From IMG/VR virus record IMGVR_UViG_3300008450_000107, positions 1-41,163 of that record: a DNA stretch of 41,163 nt; one strand, given 5' to 3'. The position numbers and the translations under genes are program-made. The stretch is from a virus. Below the pieces are notes generated by a model. It worked only from the letters and a program-made list of their open reading frames with translations, had not been told where the DNA came from and did no database searches. This document shows positions 28,469 through 37,694 of the stretch, in pieces; position 1 is the first letter of the stretch; each line of letters begins with the position of its first letter.

Positions 28469-31400
28469 TCAAGCAGGCAAGACTTTGGCTGAGTTAATGG
28501 GTCGCGCCTGCTTGGTTGACCCAGTTTTATCTTTACGAACTCGGGACATCATCTGTTCAAGTTTATGCCTTCCCGAGTCACTATTCCCATCTCCGAGCAT
28601 GCTGACCACATCAGCAGGGATGATGAACTCGCCCGGCGAGACTGCGACCCGTTCGCTGCTGCCAATCACGCCATCGACCATATCGTCCATGCCGCCAGTG
28701 TGGCCCTCCACCATCCCTTCCTTGCGGCTGCCGTTGGCAACAGACTCTAGGGTCTCCTCGCGGAGTTTGCGGAAGGCACGGTTGCCGTGCAGATCAATGA
28801 ACTTCTGGATGACATCATCGGTCTGATCTTCCGGCAGCTGCCCTAAGATTGCAGCCTGTGTCAGCGGGATCAGCTGGCGACTGCCATCTGTCATCGGCGC
28901 GTCAGAGTCCTCCATCATGGTCTCTTCTATCTCGCCGCCCTCGTTATAGCCTTGGATCATCTCCAAGTAGCCACGAGGTGAGTACGACTTAATCGTACCG
29001 CCAACAGCTTTAGGCTCGATGCGATCGTCAGGTGTAGTGCCGGGGCGTGTACCCGGACTTCCACCCGGAGTGGTTCCCGGCTGAGTCGTATCAATCACTG
29101 CCGGCGGATTCAGGTTCGTGAAGAACATCCACTCAGGCAGGAAGCCATGGCGGTAGTCTCCCGGTGCGCCAAAGTACTTACGCTCTTGGCCTTCCGGGAT
29201 ATAGCCAAGGCCGCCAGTGCCAGTGTATCCGCCACCGCCACCAACGCCGGCTCCAGCCCCACCCGCAGTGCCGCCAGCCAATGCTGAAAGCAACTGGGCA
29301 ATTGCAGCGTCCGTTAAAATCTCTTGCCCTTTCTCCTTCAATGTATCCAGCAAACCCGGAGTGTTAATTGGAGTTGGAGCAGTAGGCGGGACGAATGGCG
29401 TAGTAGTTGGAATATTTGGCGTCGGCACATTCAAGTCAGGCTCACCCGGCTTGCTGCCTCGAATCACCACTTCCGCTTCGGTCGGGAACATATCCGACGT
29501 TAAGTCAATATCGCTATCCACCACATCAAGGTTAAGGACAGGGACATCCACTTCCTGCACTGGCGTACGAGGACTTGTCACCACCACCTCATCGAGCGGA
29601 GTCTCGATAACAGGCGTAGCCGGAGGCGGAACAGCCACTACAGGCACATTCACCTGTTGATCTGTTTGCGGCCCAGTCCTCACCGTCACTTGATCAAGCG
29701 GCGGTTGAACAACATCAGCAGGAGGCGCTGGCGGAGGCGTAGTCACAACAGGCACATTGGGCTGCTGCGTTGTTTCCGGGCCAGTTCTCACTGTGACCTG
29801 ATCAAGCGGAGTCTGTACCACAGGCTGCTCTGGAGCAGGTGGCGGGGTAACAACTACAGGCGCATTGGGCTGTTGAACCGTCTCAGGCCCAGTCCTCACC
29901 GTTACTTGGTCAAGCGGGGTTTGAACAAGAGGCTCAGCCGGAGGAGTGACAGTGGTCGGCACAGGAGCAGACGGCTGCACCGTCTCTTTGCCAGTCGTCA
30001 CCTTCACTTCAGGCTGCGTTGCCTGCTGAGCGGCAACTTGTGCTGCTGCCTGCGTCGTTGCTTGAGCAATGCTGTTGGCTTGATTTACTGCCGACACGAT
30101 CACCGTGTTGGGGTCAGCGACAGTAACGAGCGTGTTGTTGACTTGCTCACCGAGCGGCAGATTGTCCAATGCCCAGTTGTTGTAGGCATCTTTGATTCCG
30201 CCCAACGCAGTCTCAGCAATAAAGCTAAGACCGCCAGCGATCAAGCCAGCTTTCAATGCGTCCTCGAAACTGCCCCCTTGCAAGGCAGAGCCAGATGCGC
30301 CAATGATGGCAGAGCCAAGCGCAGTTGTGCCTGCCTTGCCAAGTCCAGCAAGGCCAAGTTTTGCACCAATCGAGCTAGAAGCCACTGCATCGCCAAGCGC
30401 AAATGGCACACCAGCAAATGCCAGAGCCACTGTGATCAGCGGGATAGTCAGGTTCTGCTTGGTTGACTTCATGCCAACCTGATCAGCTGCCGTGGGATAT
30501 CCAACGCCACCCGAAGCCTTGAGAGCAGCAATGTCTTTTTGCATCGCTGCGTTCTTGTCTATCGTGTAGATGTAGTCGCCCACTTTCGCGCCGGGGTACA
30601 GAAGCGGGATCACCTTATCAACTGGCATTGCTTCGTAATAGGCGCGGATATCATCTTCAGTCATCGGCCCAGCCATCTGGGAGATGTCCGAAGTTCTCAT
30701 CATGTTGGCAGTGAAGATGCCCTGCGTCATTTCGCCGGGGTTGAACTTCTCGATGTACTGCTTATCGCCAGAAATGGCCAGATCAAAAGCCTTCTCGAAA
30801 TTTTTGGCAGCGAGAGCCTGACGAATATCGTCAAAGCGGTTCTTCAGGAAGCTGCTGTATTCATTCATCTGCTCGACGCCCTTCAACTCCTCTGGGGATA
30901 GCCCAGCTAAGAAGTTGGCTTCCATCGCAGCAGTGTCTACGCCAGAGTAGAGCGGCTTCATGTTGGCAGCGATAGCATCTGCCTCCGCCTGAGTGAGGCC
31001 GTAATCAGCCAGCGTTTGCTGCGGCGGCGCTTCAACTGTCGGCTGACCAATCGGTTTGTACACCGTTGCAGACACATTGGGGTCAACCGAGATCGGACCG
31101 ATGGCAAAGTTTCTGGCCACATCAACCTGGCCGCCAACTTTTGGCTGGCTGAGCAATGCAGCTAATTCATATAAGGCTTGATCATTAAATCCAGTGCTTT
31201 CTGGAATTTCAGCGCCGGGAACAAAGAAGCTGCTGACGTCCACTGGAGCAGGCTGAGAATCAACCGGCGTCACAGGCGGATTATAAATAGGCTCATCTGG
31301 AAGCGGCCTGTCAGCAGGAACCGCAGCTTGCTGGCTTCTAGTGTCTGCTGCCTTGTATGTGTCAGGCAGTTGATCGTACGGAGTGCGAACGCCGGTCTCT

Positions 31401-32266
31401 TCTGGCAAGCGGTTATATGTGCCGTCTGACCACAGGAACCATTCCTCGCTACCTTGATCGTTGAATTGATCAAAGGAGATGAGATCGCCGTCGAACTTGC
31501 GCTGCACAATGCCGCCCTCCGCCATTCCCGGTCTGTAGTACGGGTTTGAACTGGGGACAATCTGTGGGTACTTCGTTTGCAATTGCTTGCGACGCTGTGT
31601 TTGGCTCGTCAAGAAATTCTGGTACTGCCGGATGTAATCCTCTTCGGCATTGATACGGGCAAGCTCACCGAGGCCTGTTGTCAACGGCAACAACACTCCC
31701 GGCTTCTGGATTTGCTCCATGAAATTATCGAGGCCGCCTTCAGTGGCCACCTTCGCCATCTCAATAGGATTGAACTCAGGCGACTTGAAAGCCTCTGAAT
31801 AGCGTGAACCGAACGTGCCTGTCTCTGGCTTTTTGAAGATGCCGAACTTGTAGCCGGTATCTGCGATGGGCTGGCCAGTCGCAGCATCTACTGCCGCATC
31901 TGGCGAAGTGGCGGCAAGATTTCGGCCCAGTCTGCCAACCGATGAGCTGACAAGACCAGACATGATGCCCTTCTCAAGGCTGCCACCACCGATCATGGTT
32001 GAGGCAGTGGAGGCCAAGAAGCTAGATACGCCGGGGGAAAATCCGACTGCCTTGAAAGCAGGGCCTAGGAAGGCAGAGCCTACAAATGGCAACAGGTCTT
32101 TGAACTTGAATGCCTCTGGTAAACCCGTCATCGGGTTCTCAGTGATGCCACCTAAGTTGGCAAGGTATTTCACTTCGCTAGGAGCGACGTGCATCAGCAT
32201 GGTGTCGCCATAGCGACCCTGCTCAGCCAATATCCCTGCAAGTCCTTGCATCGTCTGGTTGGGCAT
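28469..32266 (-). CDS. Large structural protein with Pro/Thr repeats
   Basis: 1265 residues. The N-terminus has GDTMLMHVAPSEVKYL and ITENPMTGLPEAF, a pattern seen in many phage internal proteins. Hydrophobic Gly/Ala stretches occur near 60-110 and 640-700. Residues about 751-909 are tandem repeats built around TPLDQVTVRTGPET. A Gly-rich stretch follows (GGAGAGVGGGGGYTG). The C-terminus has the motif VAVSPGEFIIPADVVSMLGDG followed by a basic helix, recurrent at the end of phage tape-measure-like or ejection proteins. The repeats may form an extended spacer. ATG 32266 has a GAGAG-type site. Confidence 0.72.
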   Translation of the reverse strand: MPNQTMQGLAGILAEQGRYGDTMLMHVAPSEVKYLANLGGITENPMTGLPEAFKFKDLLPFVGSAFLGPAFKAVGFSPGVSSFLASTASTMIGGGSLEKGIMSGLVSSSVGRLGRNLAATSPDAAVDAATGQPIADTGYKFGIFKKPETGTFGSRYSEAFKSPEFNPIEMAKVATEGGLDNFMEQIQKPGVLLPLTTGLGELARINAEEDYIRQYQNFLTSQTQRRKQLQTKYPQIVPSSNPYYRPGMAEGGIVQRKFDGDLISFDQFNDQGSEEWFLWSDGTYNRLPEETGVRTPYDQLPDTYKAADTRSQQAAVPADRPLPDEPIYNPPVTPVDSQPAPVDVSSFFVPGAEIPESTGFNDQALYELAALLSQPKVGGQVDVARNFAIGPISVDPNVSATVYKPIGQPTVEAPPQQTLADYGLTQAEADAIAANMKPLYSGVDTAAMEANFLAGLSPEELKGVEQMNEYSSFLKNRFDDIRQALAAKNFEKAFDLAISGDKQYIEKFNPGEMTQGIFTANMMRTSDISQMAGPMTEDDIRAYYEAMPVDKVIPLLYPGAKVGDYIYTIDKNAAMQKDIAALKASGGVGYPTAADQVGMKSTKQNLTIPLITVALAFAGVPFALGDAVASSSIGAKLGLAGLGKAGTTALGSAIIGASGSALQGGSFEDALKAGLIAGGLSFIAETALGGIKDAYNNWALDNLPLGEQVNNTLVTVADPNTVIVSAVNQANSIAQATTQAAAQVAAQQATQPEVKVTTGKETVQPSAPVPTTVTPPAEPLVQTPLDQVTVRTGPETVQQPNAPVVVTPPPAPEQPVVQTPLDQVTVRTGPETTQQPNVPVVTTPPPAPPADVVQPPLDQVTVRTGPQTDQQVNVPVVAVPPPATPVIETPLDEVVVTSPRTPVQEVDVPVLNLDVVDSDIDLTSDMFPTEAEVVIRGSKPGEPDLNVPTPNIPTTTPFVPPTAPTPINTPGLLDTLKEKGQEILTDAAIAQLLSALAGGTAGGAGAGVGGGGGYTGTGGLGYIPEGQERKYFGAPGDYRHGFLPEWMFFTNLNPPAVIDTTQPGTTPGGSPGTRPGTTPDDRIEPKAVGGTIKSYSPRGYLEMIQGYNEGGEIEETMMEDSDAPMTDGSRQLIPLTQAAILGQLPEDQTDDVIQKFIDLHGNRAFRKLREETLESVANGSRKEGMVEGHTGGMDDMVDGVIGSSERVAVSPGEFIIPADVVSMLGDGNSDSGRHKLEQMMSRVRKDKTGSTKQARPINSAKVLPA
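29540..30012 (-). repeat. Tandem 108-bp coding repeat
   Basis: Copies of a 108-bp unit (36 codons) lie in register, with matching positions near 29675, 29783 and 29891, plus degenerate outer copies of about 102 bp, roughly five units in all. Each encodes a version of PLDQVTVRTGPET followed by a Pro/Val/Thr linker. Confidence 0.85.
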
Positions 32267-32271
32267 CTTGA

Positions 32272-32607
32272 TTACTCTCTCGAAGTTTCAACGCCGAATA
32301 TGTTGAAAGCCACATTCGTTGCGCTGGCATAAACCCGAACCCTGTCAGTCTCGTTCAGGGTCATTCCGATAACGACTAGCAGCGTATCTTTCGCGCCGAT
32401 CACATAGTCGTAGTAGATATACTGCTTTGTGCTGTTAGCTTCGTTAGCCACTGCCACAGAAATGCGGATCGTGACTGGCGAAGAGCCAGTGTTGCAGACC
32501 GTAATGCTGCTGATAGTGGCCTGCGCTTCAGCAGGCACAACATACAGGTCTGCTGATGTCGTGGCGGCGGGAGAAGCCTGACCAAGTACTTTGATTGAGT
32601 CTGCCAT
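32272..32607 (-). CDS. Small beta-rich virion protein, paralog of 33826-34161
   Basis: 111 residues, predicted beta-sandwich (SSITVCNTGSSPVTIRISVAV, then tyrosines, then a strand-rich end). It aligns by eye over its full length with the 111-residue protein at 33826-34161 (shared TTS...LY..PA, CNT.GSP, VYASAT/VKASAT), so the two are probably paralogs. A decoration or tail-attachment protein is possible. No clear ribosome site; the start is coupled to the stop of the upstream gene. Confidence 0.68.
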   Translation of the reverse strand: MADSIKVLGQASPAATTSADLYVVPAEAQATISSITVCNTGSSPVTIRISVAVANEANSTKQYIYYDYVIGAKDTLLVVIGMTLNETDRVRVYASATNVAFNIFGVETSRE

Positions 32608-32608
32608 A

Positions 32609-33829
32609 TTAAGGGTCTGTTAAATCCCAGTAAGACATTGCGCCGATCCCATCCCCTGTTCCAGTAATAACTCTAACTGCCAGCGTGTAGATGTCGCTGA
32701 CGTTTGCCAGAGTTACTCCAAGCTGGAGATCGAAGTTGTATGAAGAGATTTCGTTGAATGGCGTTGAGGACAGTACACCGGAAGAGGTGTAATCCAGCTT
32801 CACGATCTCTCCGCCGGTCATTGATGTGGCGGCAGTGTCGAACTCTACGTTCGTAGAGAGGCTGCCAAACGAAGCCCCAGTCAATGTCGGGTTTTTAACT
32901 AACACCACTTCGAAATAGTCTGATGCTGAAGTCGGCATAAATGAGTAGCCGTTCGGGATGACAACAGCGCCGAGGTTGGTGGACTTAAGGCGAATGGATG
33001 TCAATGGGTAAAAAGAAGTTCCAATGCCCGTGGTTTCTGTTGTCTCTCTAGCCCAAGTTAACTGAGAGCGTTGCTCGTAACCGCCCTCGCTTGCAACAGA
33101 AGAGCATATTTGCTTCATGCTCTTGGTTCCCGATATGGCGCCAGTGTTCGTTATCTCGTAACGAAGCGGCAGTATCGCTGTCTGCATATAGACCTCTGTC
33201 AGCGAGTTGGCATTGTGAAATGTGTGAGCCACAATGTATTCGCCATCGATGACGAACCCACAGCGAACCGAGCCAACGCCAAGCCACTCAAAATCCATGA
33301 ATAGGATTTGCGTCTTGGTTTCATCCAGAGTGACGCCACTAGGGCCGGTTCCATCCAGCTTGTCCCCGTTCCAACTGGATTGATTAACAGTCCTTGCATC
33401 GCTTACAGAACCGCTCGTATAGGTTCTGACAACGAAAGAGAGGGCATCGTCATTCTGCTGGAAGAAGACGCCATTGTTCGTGTTGAAGTAGCCGACCCTT
33501 TGGCGCAAGTTGGCTTCACCAGCCGCCATCGTGAAGGTGGCTAGAATCAACAACGACTTGCCCGGCTGATACGGGAACACTCGCCTTGTCTGCCTAACAA
33601 CCTCGTCCCCAGATGCCGATGTAACTTGCATCCTGACGGCTGACTCGTTAGAGAGGAACGTGACCGTTCCAGAACCCGATGTGGATTCTGAGAACTGCGG
33701 GTCTTTAGCGTATCGGTTCTGGCTGTCAAACAGCGTATAGGGAGTGGAAGTCCTTAGTCGGCCAAACGCATCTAGCGTCGTGCCGCCGTAGAAAACTTCT
33801 TGACTGCCTTTTGGGTAAACCGAAATCAC
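32609..33829 (-). CDS. Phage structural protein (AFGRLRTSTPYTLFDSQ type)
   Basis: 406 residues, almost wholly beta. The N-terminal DAFGRLRTSTPYTLFDSQNRY is a recognisable signature of a structural protein widespread in marine and freshwater phages, often annotated as tail or neck protein. The GTG start at 33829 overlaps the previous stop (GTGA). It sits between two paralogous small beta proteins, suggesting that the three assemble together. Confidence 0.75.
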   Translation of the reverse strand: MISVYPKGSQEVFYGGTTLDAFGRLRTSTPYTLFDSQNRYAKDPQFSESTSGSGTVTFLSNESAVRMQVTSASGDEVVRQTRRVFPYQPGKSLLILATFTMAAGEANLRQRVGYFNTNNGVFFQQNDDALSFVVRTYTSGSVSDARTVNQSSWNGDKLDGTGPSGVTLDETKTQILFMDFEWLGVGSVRCGFVIDGEYIVAHTFHNANSLTEVYMQTAILPLRYEITNTGAISGTKSMKQICSSVASEGGYEQRSQLTWARETTETTGIGTSFYPLTSIRLKSTNLGAVVIPNGYSFMPTSASDYFEVVLVKNPTLTGASFGSLSTNVEFDTAATSMTGGEIVKLDYTSSGVLSSTPFNEISSYNFDLQLGVTLANVSDIYTLAVRVITGTGDGIGAMSYWDLTDP

Positions 33830-34161
33830 AGGGCTTCTCCGCCGCTAGCCGATATCGTGCATCCGGTAGCTGACGCTTTCACTTGGATCGTATCCCCAGC
33901 ATTGAGTATCTGCATCCCACACCACTGCAGCGTGCTGTAGGCAGGCAGCGAGGCGTTATAGAGGATGGCGTTGCTGGCACTGGCCGTCCCCGCCGAAGGC
34001 ACTAGAGACACGTATACGCCAATAGGGGAGCCTGTCGTGTTGCAAATATCCATGTCCTTGACGTAGGTTCTCGTGGACGCAGGGGCCGTATACAGCGTCG
34101 TATACGATGTCGTAATGGCTGCCTGCCCGAGCTTGAGGCCTGTGATGTTCTGGAATGCCAT
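33826..34161 (-). CDS. Small beta-rich virion protein
   Basis: 111 residues with strands and ICNTTGSPIGVYVSLVP in the middle, ending in SATGCTISASGGEAL. Paralog of the protein at 32272-32607 and of exactly the same length. The start overlaps the preceding stop (TAATG) and its own stop overlaps the next start, so the cluster is translationally coupled. Confidence 0.7.
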   Translation of the reverse strand: MAFQNITGLKLGQAAITTSYTTLYTAPASTRTYVKDMDICNTTGSPIGVYVSLVPSAGTASASNAILYNASLPAYSTLQWCGMQILNAGDTIQVKASATGCTISASGGEAL

Positions 34162-34409
34162 TAGCAGCTACCCCAGCTGCCTAGCCAAGCCCCGACATTG
34201 TTAGTGGTTGTCTGGGATGGGTAGAGCGGCATGAACTGAAACCGCTTCATGGCAAGGCTGCCCACGCTGTCCCCTTGAGTTTTGGCACGGAGAGTCTCGG
34301 AGCGAAGCTCCTGGATTTCCAGCTCTAAGGTTCTGCGAGTTAACGCTTCATTGAACTTGTCGTAAGCAGGGGCTGCAATTGGCAGCGTCAGTGGAATTCT
34401 GCCAGCCAT
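34161..34409 (-). CDS. Small virion-cluster protein
   Basis: 82 residues. A central charged helix (RRTLELEIQELRSETLRAK) is followed by an aromatic end (FMPLYPSQTTTNNVGAWLGSWG). Start and stop overlap the neighbouring genes by one base (TAATG). Function unknown; context suggests a structural or assembly role. Confidence 0.65.
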   Translation of the reverse strand: MAGRIPLTLPIAAPAYDKFNEALTRRTLELEIQELRSETLRAKTQGDSVGSLAMKRFQFMPLYPSQTTTNNVGAWLGSWGSC

Positions 34410-36238
34410 TAGCGTTGACCATCCGTGCGAAGATCAAACCGAAGGTCGCCTAATCGCCACCCGTATCCTAGGCCAGCACTCTCCACTCGAACCGCCGCCT
34501 GACGCATGCGGTTTCTGACAAATACCTGATCAGTGGAGGAACCCACTGTCGAAGTGGATTTAGTGTTCAAGCTCTGCAATGGGTAATCCTTGCCCTTAAT
34601 GACAAGGCTAATCATATTCGAACTGGTGGAGCCTTGGAATTTAAAGTCTGGGATAACCCTAGACATGAACATAAATTTCTGACCCGGATCAAGCTCAAGA
34701 CTGCCAGACTCGATATAGGCAGTTAATGGGCTGCCATCAGCGTCGTAACCTATTTCATGCTGATAGAGATACCCAGAGCCATTAACTTTGCCAGCGGCAA
34801 TCGGGAAGTTCTTCAGTGCGGAGTCATAGTAGGCAGTTCTTTCCATCGTGCCGATGTACCAGATTTCTTCCTTGTAGTTGTAAGTGACGTAACGATTCAC
34901 TTCCTGTGAGCTGCTGGACGGGTAGTACCAAGTCACTTCGGAGAACTTGGAGTTAGTGGCGGCAAATATCTTGTATGCCTGCCCCAAGTTGATATCAGAG
35001 AAGACGTAATTCAGGACAGTACAATCCAAGGTTTGAACCGCTCCGTTGTAAACGTAGAAGTTGCCTTCGTCCATAAAGAAGACAAGGCCGTTTGCATCCG
35101 CTACGCAATTCGGAGATATACAACCGTGATAGTCCGAAACCAACGAGAATGAATAAACAAATGGAGAACCCACATAACGCATGCTGTATACGCCAGCGTC
35201 AGTGAATATCAGAACTTCTTGCTTGGTCTTTTGTGCCGTCACAACGTAAGAGCCAGAGCCTAGCAACTGACCGCCAGCGTCATTAGTGGATGTTGGTGTC
35301 CAGTCGATCGCGCTATCTGACTCTGACCAGCGAACAAGTAGCGGGTCTATGTTGGTAGAGCCAATTGGATTGCACCCAAACGCAATCACTTGAGCAGCGT
35401 TTTCGCTCACCATGATTTGAGTGGCTGCTACTGGCGCATCGGATGAGCCACTAACGGCAGTAAGAGCGACGCCTCTGGAGCTAGTCCCGAGGCTTTGATC
35501 CCAATAATAAACGCCGCTTCCACGAACATTGAATATCAAGTCATTGCCATAGTTGTCTTGAGACCAGAGTCTCAATTGGCCTGACGGCGTAATGGCAGTG
35601 GAAGAACCCCAAGCGCCATAACCCCAAGGACCAATACCCCAGCCAGTGCTTGGGACGTAAACATCCAAGCCGACATTGATCTGGTAGACGGCCACAACAG
35701 AAGCACCGCCACCAGATACTGCCCCGCTAGCGCAAGGCGTGGCCACTATGATCTTGTAGCTGTTAGCGTTAATAATCTGGGTAATCTGATGCTCTTTGTT
35801 CAGATCGCCTGCCGGGATACCATCGAATCCAGACGCCCCGCTGTAAGTGACGAAATCACCCACCACGGCTCCGTGGTTAGTGTCTGCTACTGTGACCTCA
35901 GTAGACCCAGCTGCCCCGCTAGTAAACGGGTTGTTAGCCATTGGGTTAACTGTCTTACGAATCGGCGTGATGTCGTAATACGAGCTTCCCTCATTAACGT
36001 AAAACTTTAGGTTAGTCCCAAAGCTTAAATACGTTGTGAACGTATTAGTGGCCCAATCGAATATTGATCGGCAAGTTCCCAAGAATGTGGAGTCAATATA
36101 CTTCTGCCAGCCGCCAATCTTTTCAGGCCTGCCTTGCCGAAAACGAACCTTATCGGAATCAAACCAGCCACCGTCAGCCGTATATTCGGTGCCTTCCTTG
36201 TTCACACCAGGCTGAAATTTCGGCTTCGTTAAGGCCAT
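34409..36238 (-). CDS. Tail-associated structural protein, beta-rich
   Basis: 609 residues. The opening NKEGTEYTADGGWFDSDKVRFRQG and later GWGIGPWGYGAWG are typical of a podovirus structural protein. The repeated strand patterns suggest a beta-propeller-like fold, as in P22 gp10-type tail stabilisation proteins; that assignment is inference. No catalytic motif is seen. ATG 36238 has GGAGG four bases upstream. It heads the small-protein cluster downstream. Confidence 0.68.
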   Translation of the reverse strand: MALTKPKFQPGVNKEGTEYTADGGWFDSDKVRFRQGRPEKIGGWQKYIDSTFLGTCRSIFDWATNTFTTYLSFGTNLKFYVNEGSSYYDITPIRKTVNPMANNPFTSGAAGSTEVTVADTNHGAVVGDFVTYSGASGFDGIPAGDLNKEHQITQIINANSYKIIVATPCASGAVSGGGASVVAVYQINVGLDVYVPSTGWGIGPWGYGAWGSSTAITPSGQLRLWSQDNYGNDLIFNVRGSGVYYWDQSLGTSSRGVALTAVSGSSDAPVAATQIMVSENAAQVIAFGCNPIGSTNIDPLLVRWSESDSAIDWTPTSTNDAGGQLLGSGSYVVTAQKTKQEVLIFTDAGVYSMRYVGSPFVYSFSLVSDYHGCISPNCVADANGLVFFMDEGNFYVYNGAVQTLDCTVLNYVFSDINLGQAYKIFAATNSKFSEVTWYYPSSSSQEVNRYVTYNYKEEIWYIGTMERTAYYDSALKNFPIAAGKVNGSGYLYQHEIGYDADGSPLTAYIESGSLELDPGQKFMFMSRVIPDFKFQGSTSSNMISLVIKGKDYPLQSLNTKSTSTVGSSTDQVFVRNRMRQAAVRVESAGLGYGWRLGDLRFDLRTDGQR

Positions 36239-36260
36239 CTATCCTCCAACTAAACTGGTG

Positions 36261-36749
36261 CTAAGTGAGCGAAGATAGATACAGTGATCTTTCGTCGCGC
36301 CTTCTTTTAACTAATCCTGGTAGTACTCTGCCGCCAGCCTTTGTCCACTTTAGGAACTCTTCGGCAGCTTCCTCGAAATCCCCTCGATTGGTTTTCATCC
36401 GAAGGGAAGAACGCTGGAGATTGCCGAGACCCACGTTGAAGGCAAAACTGACGAGAGAATCGAAGATTCCCTGACGGCCAACAGCAGCAGGGCAAAGTCG
36501 AACCACGCCACGCTCAAACCGACCAAGGTCTTGAGCAAGGATAGAATCAACTTCGGCCACAGTGAGGACGCGATCCCAGCCTGCGGGTATCGGTAGATTA
36601 CGTCGTTCCTCATACTTCACCGCCGCATGGGCTGGATCAATGACATGACCAACCCCCACCGTCCACAAGAGAGCAGGGCAGCGGTAAGGCTTAGTCCTTA
36701 CCCCCTCGTGGTGTTTGATCATCTCGATAGCAGCAGGGCTGACTTTCAC
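36261..36749 (-). CDS. GH24 phage lysozyme (endolysin), Cys catalytic variant
   Basis: 162 residues. MIKHHEGVRTKPY ... LLWTVGVGHV contains the T4-lysozyme-family active site, Glu15-x8-Cys24-x5-Thr30. Most members have Asp at the second position; Cys is a known alternative (E-8aa-D/C-5aa-T). The enzyme cleaves peptidoglycan glycan strands. No signal peptide or signal-anchor segment is seen, so export should depend on the holin encoded directly upstream (ATGA overlap). Confidence 0.92.
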   Translation of the reverse strand: MKVSPAAIEMIKHHEGVRTKPYRCPALLWTVGVGHVIDPAHAAVKYEERRNLPIPAGWDRVLTVAEVDSILAQDLGRFERGVVRLCPAAVGRQGIFDSLVSFAFNVGLGNLQRSSLRMKTNRGDFEEAAEEFLKWTKAGGRVLPGLVKRRRDERSLYLSSLT

Positions 36750-37231
36750 TTCTTTCCAAAAGCCTGAGTACCAAACCAGAAAGCAATAATGGACGAGAGG
36801 ATTAGCATCTCGTCATCCGAAAACACTTCCGCCATCGCGGCAGCAAACGGCACACCCGTATTGTAGGCGTACCAGACGCCAGCAATATTGATGGCGACAA
36901 GCTCCAGCACGAAGATGTAGGTGACAACCGGACGCACCGAGGCGCGTAGGTTAATCATCCACTGTGACGCGCCTTTACCGATTTCCATATCGTGCTGGTA
37001 CAGAGCTACTCGCTCTTCGGCTGCGGATTGAACCTGAACCTGCTCCAGCTTGATCTCTTCAACCCGGGCTTGAGCAATAAAGCCACGCTCTGCCAGGGCT
37101 AGTTCCCGCTCCTTCTGAGCGGCAACCAGGGCTAACTCGTGCTTCTTGTCCTGCCTGTCTTGGAATATCTGAAGGATTTTAGGAAGTCCACCAGCGAGGA
37201 AGGACAGGAAAGTGGAAATCATTGTCATCAT
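36746..37231 (-). CDS. Holin, GTA_holin_3TM-like
   Basis: 161 residues from ATG 37231 (GAGGG about eight bases upstream; a TTG-initiated longer frame from 37270 would run over the previous gene). A hydrophobic N-terminus (TFLSFLAGGLPKIL), then a long charged helix (DRQDKKHELALVAAQKEREL), then two C-terminal membrane segments (VTYIFVLELVAINIAGVWYA, with MLILSSIIAFWFGTQAF) fit the three-segment holin described from gene-transfer agents. It would form the membrane lesion that releases the endolysin. Confidence 0.75.
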   Translation of the reverse strand: MMTMISTFLSFLAGGLPKILQIFQDRQDKKHELALVAAQKERELALAERGFIAQARVEEIKLEQVQVQSAAEERVALYQHDMEIGKGASQWMINLRASVRPVVTYIFVLELVAINIAGVWYAYNTGVPFAAAMAEVFSDDEMLILSSIIAFWFGTQAFGKK

Positions 37232-37241
37232 AAGTTGGCCC

Positions 37242-37394
37242 TCATTTATCCCGCTTGTTAACGAGATCAAACAGAGTTTTGATTTTGTCTTCCAGCACTG
37301 CGACTCTTAAATCCAGTTTCGATAAGACAATGATCAGTGTGATTAAAGCAAGAATTACCGGCCAAGCTCTTGTGAAAATCTCAAAAAGCTCCAC
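37242..37394 (-). CDS. Very small membrane protein in lysis module
   Basis: 50 residues starting GTG at 37394 (an in-frame GTG at 37403 is the alternative; no strong ribosome site). One hydrophobic segment (WPVILALITLIIVLS) is followed by a heptad-like charged helix (KLDLRVAVLEDKIKTLFDLV). A second, 19-codon frame starting at 37440 (ATGA overlap with the upstream stop) ends near 37384 and could deliver ribosomes here by re-initiation. Same layout as the two genes upstream. Confidence 0.5.
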   Translation of the reverse strand: MELFEIFTRAWPVILALITLIIVLSKLDLRVAVLEDKIKTLFDLVNKRDK

Positions 37395-37436
37395 GCTGAC
37401 CACCGTCTACAAAAAAAATAGAGACTGAAACTGCCG

Positions 37437-37694
37437 TCATTTGTTTCGCTCCTCTATTAGCTTTACACGCACTTGCAAGTCATGGATGTCTTCCATGATG
37501 TCGTCTTTTAATTCTTGGCGACGAGCGGCGCTCAAGGGGCTATCTGTGGGAACGCCATCCTCGGTAATGAGAATAGGAATTTTGGATTCAATGGCAATTA
37601 GACGATTGTTGAACGATGCAATCTCCGCCAATAGCCAGCCCACAGCTGCCAGCAGGACTGGAAACAGCATGTCCACAATCTTCTGCATGTTCAT
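37437..37694 (-). CDS. Membrane-anchored coiled-coil protein, lysis module
   Basis: 85 residues. The N-terminal segment IVDMLFPVLLAAVGWLLAEIASF is a probable membrane anchor, and the C-terminal EDIHDLQVRVKLIEERNK a short coiled coil. The topology suits an inner-membrane spanin, antiholin or XhlA-like accessory protein, but no family match can be claimed. The start overlaps the upstream stop (ATGA). Confidence 0.65.
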   Translation of the reverse strand: MNMQKIVDMLFPVLLAAVGWLLAEIASFNNRLIAIESKIPILITEDGVPTDSPLSAARRQELKDDIMEDIHDLQVRVKLIEERNK

